From Endotrypanum monterogeii (lineage: Eukaryota > Euglenozoa > Kinetoplastea > Trypanosomatida > Trypanosomatidae), in the NCBI GenBank assembly GCA_000333855.2, contig CM007340.1:615021-679020 (forward strand): a DNA stretch of 64,000 nt. The letters are read 5' to 3'. The notes below the pieces were generated by a model. That model worked only from the letters and a program-made list of their open reading frames with translations. It was not told where the DNA came from and did no database searches. Made by a program: the position numbers and the translations under genes. Below, piece by piece: positions 57,309 through 64,000 of the stretch. How positions within the stretch are numbered: the first letter of the stretch is position 1; each line of letters begins with the position of its first letter.

Positions 57309-59102
57309 CTAGACACAACCACTGTCATCGTTAGCAACGGCTTCTCCCTCGTCTTCAGAGACGCCTCCCGCACTGGATGTCATCGATTGCGACGCAGGGG
57401 TGCTAGTGCTCTGTGGGCGACGTGTAAGCACTGCGACCATCTCCACGTGGTGTGTGTGTGGAAAAAGATCGACGGCAAAGGCTGCAGTAACCTCGAACGG
57501 GGAGCCTCGATACGCTTTTGTGCTGGGCTTGGTCAGCCCAGGGCAATCCCGCTTCAGTGCGTTCTGCTCACAGGAAATATACACTACACGCCGTATTGTT
57601 TCTGTGCCGCGAATCCACTTCAGCACTGTACTGTTCACACCAGCCCTAGGTGGGTCGAGGATAACAACAATGTCACCACGGTCCTCCACAGGCAGGCTTC
57701 GAATGACGGAGGGAAGCAAGTCCTCCACACGCCCACAAAAAAACTCCGCATTCGTTATGCCATTTTGCGCAGCGTTGCGTCGTGCATTCTCCACGGCCGA
57801 CTCCACGACCTCAATTCCGATAACGCGCTTCACATGCATTGACAGCGTCAGCCCGATCGTACCAGTACCACTGCACAAGTCCAGCAGTGTTGTGCTCCTC
57901 GAGAGCTCAGCCACCTCCGTCACTTTGGACAACAGTATGTCCATGCCTGGTGTGTTGACCTGGAAAAACGCCGTCGGGGAAAGCTCAAAGTGCAGCCCAG
58001 CGAGATATTCAGTGAGGGTCGGTGTGCCGTACAGCACCTCCCGTGGCACATCGAGGGACAAGGATCCGATTCCTGTGTGGGTGTGGCACTGGAGACTCAC
58101 CACAGCAGCCGTGGAAAGCCCAGTCGCTTCTACTAGCTTTGAGCGCATCTCATCCGACGCGAATACGGCCAGAAGGCGCTGACGCACCGCCGACCACATA
58201 TCTGGGGTGACGCTGGCCGTATCGACTTCCACGTCCATCATCACCTCACCCTTTACGTTGTGACGCACTTGAAGCTTGCGCCAGAAACCATTAGCCTCCA
58301 CCTTGTTGAAGACATCAAGACCGCCCTTCATGGGGTCTCGGAACTCCACGCACACGTCCATCAGCGCAGCAGCCACAACCTTGGCGGCAGCTGCCATGGT
58401 CACAATGTCTTTACCAGGGAGCGTGGCCGGGAGAATGGCGGCTGTGCCCTCCACAAGAGAGCCCTCCTGGAATCCCAACGCCGGTGTGATGCCGTCCGAG
58501 CAGAACCCGAACGAGAGGTTGACGTGATTACGATAGCCCTCTGTGACGGGGCCTATGAAGATGTCGATAAAACGATCCTGGAAAGCGGTACGGTCGTACA
58601 CGCCGGGGGGAAGAATACTCCGCATTACGTTAAGGCAATGTCGCTTCTTACGCTGGAGCTGGTCCTCCATGGAAAGGTGCTCGTACTGCGTCAGCTTGCT
58701 GCCCTCGTCGCCACCGTCGCCCTCACGGCGTCGCTTCACACCTCCCTTGTGGGTAAGCTGCAAGTCGTATGACGACACCGACGCCTCCGTCCACGGACGA
58801 CCGCGGTGGGTGATGGTCTGCAACACAGCTGAGGCTGCCGCACGGTCTTCAGGAGTCTCAAAGGCCATGAAGAGATGTGGATTCTTGGGGTTCTTGTTGA
58901 TGCGAATAAGTCCCTTGAGAAGTGGCTGCGGTGGTGTCTCACGCTGCTCGAGCGGTAGAGCCTTTAATATGAGTTTCTTGATGGAACCCACAGTAGAGTA
59001 CGCGTCATGCGTGTCGATTTTTAGAAGGTTGGCGTTGCTGTGCTCATGCAGCTGCACAAGACTTTTCTCGTCAGCGCCCAGATGGGGTTGTGTGACTGAC
59101 AT
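57309..59102 (-). CDS. tRNA (uracil-5-)-methyltransferase, TrmA/TRMT2 type
   Basis: This family makes 5-methyluridine in RNA, usually at position 54 of the T-loop of tRNA, with S-adenosylmethionine as donor. The first ATG is at 59102 (MSVTQPHLGADEKSLVQLHE), giving 597 residues. The N-terminus (about 20-110) resembles an RRM (GLIRINKNPKNPHLFMAFE), as in animal TRMT2A. The methyltransferase core has the SAM loop LLDLCSGTGTIGLTL, an ILDPPRAGVN motif, and the nucleophile in VVYISCEQNALKRD (Cys511). The C-terminal Glu region (HTHHVEMVAVL) is also present, so all catalytic parts are intact. A + strand purine run at 59191-59210 fits a trans-splicing tract 90-110 bases upstream. Confidence 0.93.
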   Translation of the reverse strand: MSVTQPHLGADEKSLVQLHEHSNANLLKIDTHDAYSTVGSIKKLILKALPLEQRETPPQPLLKGLIRINKNPKNPHLFMAFETPEDRAAASAVLQTITHRGRPWTEASVSSYDLQLTHKGGVKRRREGDGGDEGSKLTQYEHLSMEDQLQRKKRHCLNVMRSILPPGVYDRTAFQDRFIDIFIGPVTEGYRNHVNLSFGFCSDGITPALGFQEGSLVEGTAAILPATLPGKDIVTMAAAAKVVAAALMDVCVEFRDPMKGGLDVFNKVEANGFWRKLQVRHNVKGEVMMDVEVDTASVTPDMWSAVRQRLLAVFASDEMRSKLVEATGLSTAAVVSLQCHTHTGIGSLSLDVPREVLYGTPTLTEYLAGLHFELSPTAFFQVNTPGMDILLSKVTEVAELSRSTTLLDLCSGTGTIGLTLSMHVKRVIGIEVVESAVENARRNAAQNGITNAEFFCGRVEDLLPSVIRSLPVEDRGDIVVILDPPRAGVNSTVLKWIRGTETIRRVVYISCEQNALKRDCPGLTKPSTKAYRGSPFEVTAAFAVDLFPHTHHVEMVAVLTRRPQSTSTPASQSMTSSAGGVSEDEGEAVANDDSGCV

Positions 59103-59811
59103 GGGTAGACAGTCCTGCAAAAATATACTTGAGGATACGACGAAGGCGAGAGAGGCAAACGGGGCCCATCAAAGTACATCAAACAATGGTGAGAAAGAGA
59201 GAGAGGGAGACGGGGTATAGGAGAAATGTGCTGATAGGTAGCCACGATACGAGCCTCACTGTCCCACCTCTTCACGCGCATTTGAGATAGCATTACCCCC
59301 TCCTACGTCCTCTTTGCTTGCTGAAGCACCGGGTGCGCGGACACACACACATAGACATACACAACTGTGCTTTGCCATCTCTGTGAAGGGGGGGGGGCAA
59401 GACAGAGAAGGGGTATGACTGAGAGGCCAAGAAACACACATATACACGCAACCACACGCACAAACATGCCAACACATTACACGTGTAAACTCTTTACTGG
59501 TGTGAGAAATGAACCGAAGGAGGGATGGGGCTATTGCTCGGGGGTACACACCACCCCTACGACACCATTTTGCAGCTTTGCACCAAAGGCTACACATTCT
59601 CCCTCCTCGCCCGGTACACACATCAATTCACCCCAGCGGGGCAACTTCGCAGTGTTAGAGAAAAAGCCGACAAACGAACGCGAACGGAGAAGACCCTGAA
59701 TCAGGACAAGAGACCGCGGGGATGTGAGGGTGAACAAACACCCGCCCTGCCTCTTTGTCCCCGTAAATGCAGCTTGTCACCTTCATCGCCCCGACGTTTC
59801 ATGATGTGCCA
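59103..59811. other. Intergenic spacer
   Basis: No gene supported. It contains the purine run at 59191-59210 and CA-rich stretches near 59339-59360 and 59433-59465. Confidence 0.7.
59191..59210 (-). promoter_or_regulatory. Candidate polypyrimidine tract for the TrmA-type gene
   Basis: gagaaagagagagagggaga on the + strand is entirely C/T in the transcript, 89-108 bases upstream of the ATG at 59102. Confidence 0.5.
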
Positions 59812-60741
59812 CTATGTCCGTCTCGCCGCCGCCTCCACACGACTCTCGACAACCGAAGCCAATGCATGGATCATGAGGTCGAGCGAGTTTGAATACTCGT
59901 CCTCTGGGACGGCAACGACAGTGACATAGTGAAATCGGCCATTGGAGTTGTAGAAGGCGCGGCAAAGGCCATGCGCGAGTGGCTGACCGGGGCTTGGAGT
60001 GAATGTGACCTCCGCCACGGCACTGTTTAACTGCTTGGCAAGCCTCTGGCAAATCCCTTCATCTCCTGTATCCGAGTCTTGTGCGCTAACTGCCGTAGGA
60101 GCGTCCCCAACACTGTCATTGCCGTAATCGGCCGGCGCTTTCATTTCAGAAGGCTTCGGTGGCTGACCCTCCGATAGTGACTGAAGCGAATTGTTAACGG
60201 ATGCGTTAAAGCGGTTCAGAAAGACGTGCAGCAGTCGAACACTGTCTGCGTGTGTTACACGCTGCTTGTATGCAAAACAGTTCAGTGAGATGCCGTGCAC
60301 AGCACCGCGAGACCCCTCGGCGTCTTCGGACACCGCAGGCGGACTACACTGGATGGCAATACTGTTGTCACGTAGCAGCTCCGTCACCTGCCAGGTGGAG
60401 GGAACATTGTACTGGACGTAGTAGTCCATTCGTTCGCACAGGTCCCATAGGACGTCACCGACGGTAGAGTCAGTTGCCGCGTTGGTGGATGCGCTTCGGG
60501 TGGAAGGAGAGACATCACGTAATAGACTAGATGCGAAGCGCATACCTTTGCCTATACGACCGTTACTCGTCTGTGCTGTCGCTGCAGTGGCTGCGCCGAC
60601 CCCCGTCCATCGAGCAAGCACACTGCTTCGAGGCACCTGTGACCGTGCCTCGTGTACGATCCAGCGGAGCTGATTTACAGCAGCTAAACCTGCCACTGCT
60701 TGAGCAGGTGATGCTGTTGAGTGGTGTCGAAGAATCCGCAT
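59812..60741 (-). CDS. Probable mitochondrial protein, 309 residues, unknown function
   Basis: I do not recognise a family. The first ATG is at 60741 (MRILRHHSTASPAQAVAGLA). The first 40 residues are rich in Arg, Ala, Ser and His with no acidic residue until a Glu near 31, which is typical of a mitochondrial import sequence. A folded-looking part follows (DVLWDLCERMDYYVQYNVPSTWQVTELLRDNSIAIQC), then an acidic linker. The C-terminal domain ends with FYNSNGRFHYVTVVAVPEDE and a helix (LDLMIHALASVVESRVEAAA). There is no membrane span. It lies next to the editing ligase, but gene order in such clusters rarely reflects function. The same strand and normal spacing support a separate gene. Confidence 0.7.
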   Translation of the reverse strand: MRILRHHSTASPAQAVAGLAAVNQLRWIVHEARSQVPRSSVLARWTGVGAATAATAQTSNGRIGKGMRFASSLLRDVSPSTRSASTNAATDSTVGDVLWDLCERMDYYVQYNVPSTWQVTELLRDNSIAIQCSPPAVSEDAEGSRGAVHGISLNCFAYKQRVTHADSVRLLHVFLNRFNASVNNSLQSLSEGQPPKPSEMKAPADYGNDSVGDAPTAVSAQDSDTGDEGICQRLAKQLNSAVAEVTFTPSPGQPLAHGLCRAFYNSNGRFHYVTVVAVPEDEYSNSLDLMIHALASVVESRVEAAARRT

Positions 60742-61226
60742 TACGCCACGACTATGGGAATCGCCTACAGAGTCTTGTGGAAATGTAGCTCTGCGCAAAG
60801 GAAAGTCGTCCGCGAATAGCCACTCGCGTCTCGCGTGTCCGAGGAGACGAGAAGAGGATAAGACGCAGAGCAACTCTGTTCGCTTTCACCGCTTTTCTTT
60901 TTCCCCTCTGCTTTTGGTAGCGATACTCAGAAAAAAAGTGTGGCACACTCGCTCATGCAGGCGAGGGGCGCGCACCCTTGTGATCACAGCTACCCGTGCT
61001 GTCTATCCGTCCCTGCCGCTCCTCTTGTACAAAAAAACAAAAGGAAGGTTGAGCGAGACAGAAAGTGATTTCTCAACTCCGCGCGCTAACACGCTGTTAC
61101 CTGCTCGTGTGCCCCTTTTGAATATTCCAGAAGAATGAAGCACACAGAGGGGGAAACTTCTGTTTCTTTACTAGACATAAAACTTAATACGCATACGTGC
61201 AATACGGTGAAAGTAAATCCACACCG

Positions 61227-61269
<43 letters not shown>

Positions 61270-61925
61270 TGTGTGTGTGTATGAAGTACAACTCGTCAGG
61301 GGGAGGGAGAAGAGAAAGGTGTGTGTGATCGGGTACAGTGTGTAAAGGCACAAGAAACGCAATCAGAAAAAAAGCAAGTGCAGATAAGGGGGGACAAAGT
61401 GGTGAAGTACAAACACATGTGCTCAGCTACGAAAAGGCGGGACCGTGAGCGAAAACAGAAAAAAAGTTGGTCTACAGAAGGATATGGGCGGGCAGCGAAC
61501 AGAAAGGAGTTGGTCACAGAATCACAAAACCTTCAGCACTGACTGCCCTTTACCCCACTGGCACTAGAAAGCCACCGATCGGGTCTCCTCGCACATGAGA
61601 GGGCCGCGGCAAAAATTCAATCATGACCCGGGCAACAAACAGGGTCTCACCTCTTTCCCGTCCCGTGATTTTGGCAGTGGACAAGGTGTTTCGGAGCCAT
61701 GCGTGCACGACACTACTGCTTGTAGTTTCAACGAAGAGCATCTTTAGTAGTGCAGCACAGGAGCAGCTCAGCGCCGACCATGAGGACCACAACAATCATC
61801 GCAATGGTTCCCCATCTTTCGACACATGTGCCGTGAGGAGAAATACCGACGTGCGAACGTGCAAATCCGAGGCGCCATGGGGAAAGGCACACGCAGGAAC
61901 GCTGCGTGCGGGGTAATCGAGATCA
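60742..61925. other. Intergenic spacer of 1.2 kb
   Basis: No gene supported. It has (GT)n at 61227-61281 and mixed sequence that should be the 3' UTR of REL2. Confidence 0.65.
61227..61281. repeat. (GT)n microsatellite
   Basis: About 55 bp of GT with one TA interruption, the longest pure GT run in the window. Confidence 0.9.
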
Positions 61926-63176
61926 TCACTCCCCATTCGCATCCTTTGGCTGCCTGCAGATGTCCTTCCATCTACTGGCAACATACTTTTGCGCCTCGAA
62001 AAGAATGTAGCGAGTCATCTCTCTCCGTACGAGGATCTGTGTGTTGACAATCTTCGGCTCTGCTTCCTTTAAGAAATCCTTCAACGCATCCTTTGCTAAT
62101 AGTGTGGAGAGCTCAGAAGGAGTCATGGACTGCGTCTCAAAGGGGTCTGTACCGATTTTGGACAGCACACTTTGAAGTCGATTCTCACACACGTGGTCTA
62201 GCAAGTGCTGCGCCGCTTGGAGCGCCTCGGGGTCTTGAAAAACGCTCTCCATTTGCGGAAGCTGGACACCGGACACTTGGATAGCCTTTCGCCGCACCTC
62301 CTCCAACTCGTCGACGCGCGGCCCCTGGCGTCGATCGGTGGAGATTTCTTGAAACGCTGTGCACTTGAACTTCATTATGGTGAGCCCCGTTGCGTCAAAG
62401 CCGGGCTCGCCGCGACGACAGTGCTTCACGACAAGACCCTCTGACCAGTTCCCCTTTAGTGGGTAGTCGCCCATTCCTACCAAAGGAGGAATCGTCGTGA
62501 CAAAGTGCTCTACGTCGAACGCAGCCACCTTGCCCAGTGGTCCCCGAATGATAGCCCGCGCATAGAGGAGCCCCGGTATTTTTTCGAAAATAGAAACGCT
62601 TTGGTCGTATGTCATGGTGCAGTAGTCCCCATCCTCGGACATTCGGTATTTGATGTCGAAAGCGTAAAAGTGGAGGTCGGGGCAGTATTGTGGGAACGCG
62701 TTGTTCTGAACAGCTGTTATCGTCCGCGGCTTTCCAGCCACCATCACGCTCTGCCGCCGCTTCGGTATGCTCGGGTGCTCGTACTTGCCACCAAACAGCT
62801 CGCCGTTAATGATGATGGTGCTGGGTGATGTGCCGAGGTGTTCTGTAAGAAGCTCTCGCCCCCTTTTCGCATACCTCACTAGGTCTGGTATTAGAATATG
62901 GTAGCCGAAAAAGTGCTCTTGCGGCGGCATGATGCCACTCCGCTTTGCATACTGAATATTGTTTCCATGATTTGTTGAGTAGATGCCAAAGTTGGCGCCA
63001 TGAACTTTTTCGGTTGCAATCCACTCATCGTTAAAAAGTCCAGCTTTCTGGAGTGCATCCATGCGCCGTGCGTGGGCATTTTCGATTTCACTGTAGCGCT
63101 CAAAGAGAGCTTCGCTTCCCTCGGCGAAAAGAATCGGGGATCGACGCACGAGTCGCACAAAGCACCGACGGAACAT
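61926..63176 (-). CDS. REL2: RNA editing ligase 2 (mitochondrial)
   Basis: REL2 seals RNA ends during uridine insertion/deletion editing of mitochondrial mRNA in the editosome. The ATG at 63176 gives 416 residues, the length I recall for T. brucei REL2; the longer frame is leader. The N-terminus ([17 protein letters not shown]) is a basic import signal. The nucleotidyltransferase motifs are intact: EKVHGAN with the adenylated Lys57, then AKRSGIMPP and [10 protein letters not shown]. These are followed by [17 protein letters not shown] and [15 protein letters not shown]. The C-terminal region ([15 protein letters not shown]) binds editosome proteins. [23 protein letters not shown] and RYVI-like stretches resemble REL2 rather than REL1. 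Identification is firm. Confidence 0.96.
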   Translation of the reverse strand: MFRRCFVRLVRRSPILFAEGSEALFERYSEIENAHARRMDALQKAGLFNDEWIATEKVHGANFGIYSTNHGNNIQYAKRSGIMPPQEHFFGYHILIPDLVRYAKRGRELLTEHLGTSPSTIIINGELFGGKYEHPSIPKRRQSVMVAGKPRTITAVQNNAFPQYCPDLHFYAFDIKYRMSEDGDYCTMTYDQSVSIFEKIPGLLYARAIIRGPLGKVAAFDVEHFVTTIPPLVGMGDYPLKGNWSEGLVVKHCRRGEPGFDATGLTIMKFKCTAFQEISTDRRQGPRVDELEEVRRKAIQVSGVQLPQMESVFQDPEALQAAQHLLDHVCENRLQSVLSKIGTDPFETQSMTPSELSTLLAKDALKDFLKEAEPKIVNTQILVRREMTRYILFEAQKYVASRWKDICRQPKDANGE

Positions 63177-64000
63177 CTTCGCCGCCGCGGAAGAAAAACA
63201 GTGGCTACGTGTGATAAGCAGATAAACCTGGATGCGCAGAGGTGATATGTCGGTGGCCAAACCCCGCCTCTTATAAGTCACAAAGAGGTTGAGTTGAGAC
63301 TCCTGTGAACCGAGGGAGGCAGAGTGTCTTCCCTCTTGTTCGACACGTGAGCTGCCCTTGGGTTATGCATGAACCAGCAGAGACCATACAACCAGCTGGG
63401 GGGGGGGGCGAAGAGTTTAACAGCGGAGTACGAGAGGAATGAGGGGGCAAAGGGGTCGAAAGAACCTCAGAGAGTCGCACAGGCGCATCGATCTTCTGAC
63501 GCACATGAGTGGATCCACGTTGATTGCGGCAAGTGTTACTTGGGGTGAAGAAAGAAACTGAAAAAAACAGAGCGGAGTCGGGGGGGGGAGAGAGAGGAGG
63601 AGCAACCTCTTTTACCCCTGCCTTCTCCGAATATATATTTTTTAAGGGGGAGGGCTCAAACGCAAAACAGGCCACCCTTGTTACATACGCATCGCCCACT
63701 AGACTCAATTGAGAATGCAGCAACACGACTTCTGAATTCGGCGGAACTAATGCGAATCAATGCATCCCATTCGGTTTGATTGGTTGCCCACCCCTCTTGC
63801 GGAGAGGGAAAGGGGGGATCGCGCTAGCTATCGAAAACGCGAAAACATGCAACAGTTCGACTGTGGTAAGTTGACACTGCAGCCTTCGACAACTCTAACA
63901 CAACAAGAGGGTTGATGACACCTCGCAAAAAAAAAAAAAAGACAACAGTAGATTCATCGATGACTGCCAGAAAAAAAAAAATCTACTGATCAGCACCTAC
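63177..64000. other. Upstream spacer to the right edge
   Basis: No gene supported. It has a purine run next to the REL2 start (63191-63202), G tracts at 63400-63409 and 63580-63600, and two A runs near the right edge (63927-63940 and 63971-63980). The next minus-strand gene should lie to the right of the window. Confidence 0.6.

Overview
The window looks like a piece of a trypanosomatid chromosome, most likely Leishmania or a close relative (Leishmaniinae). All genes are intronless. Eighteen of the nineteen recognisable genes lie on the minus strand as one long directional cluster. Spacers are full of (GT)n, (CA)n and (TA)n runs, and several genes have purine runs on the + strand upstream of the ATG; these would be polypyrimidine trans-splicing tracts in the transcript. 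The gene at 61926-63176 is a clear homologue of kinetoplastid RNA editing ligase 2, which only kinetoplastids have. From memory, the eight-gene run from ribosomal protein S11 to this ligase fits L. major chromosome 20 (S11 at LmjF.20.1650, REL2 at LmjF.20.1730). That should be checked; the species cannot be told from sequence alone.

Layout. 1-540 is the 3' end of a + strand gene with an LPPAA-repeat linker and a coiled-coil tail. 541-1555 is a convergent strand-switch region rich in C and G tracts. From 1556 to the right edge every supported gene is on the minus strand, transcribed right to left. Listed left to right they are: a frameshifted C2-like protein, two unknown proteins, a myotubularin-type phosphatase with a C-terminal zinc finger, an EFR3-like scaffold, a BRO1-like protein, a 2107-residue helical-repeat protein, a 1700-residue coiled-coil protein (possible CCDC180 relative), and a degenerate AAA protein. 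A gene-poor stretch of 4.2 kb follows (35387-39596), carrying two identical copies of a unit of about 375 bp on either side of a 16-N gap. Beyond it come a TBC1D20/Gyp8-like RabGAP, an SGT1-type CS/SGS protein, ribosomal protein uS17 (S11), a multi-pass membrane protein, BRX1, separase, alpha-SNAP, a Pro/Gln/Tyr-rich protein, a TrmA-type tRNA uracil methyltransferase, a probable mitochondrial protein and REL2.

Genes in such clusters are co-transcribed but usually unrelated in function. The left half is nonetheless rich in membrane and phosphoinositide proteins (C2, myotubularin, EFR3, BRO1). The right half is mostly housekeeping: ribosome assembly, tRNA modification, chromosome segregation, vesicle fusion and mitochondrial RNA editing. 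Two assembly gaps (36433-36448 and 55285-55354) sit inside repeats. The best leads are the AAA protein with altered catalytic residues, the frameshift in the C2 gene, the duplicated retroposon-like unit at the gap, and the recurring CA-TA-TG palindromes in the spacers. I found no CRISPR array, phage, insertion sequence, rRNA or convincing tRNA.
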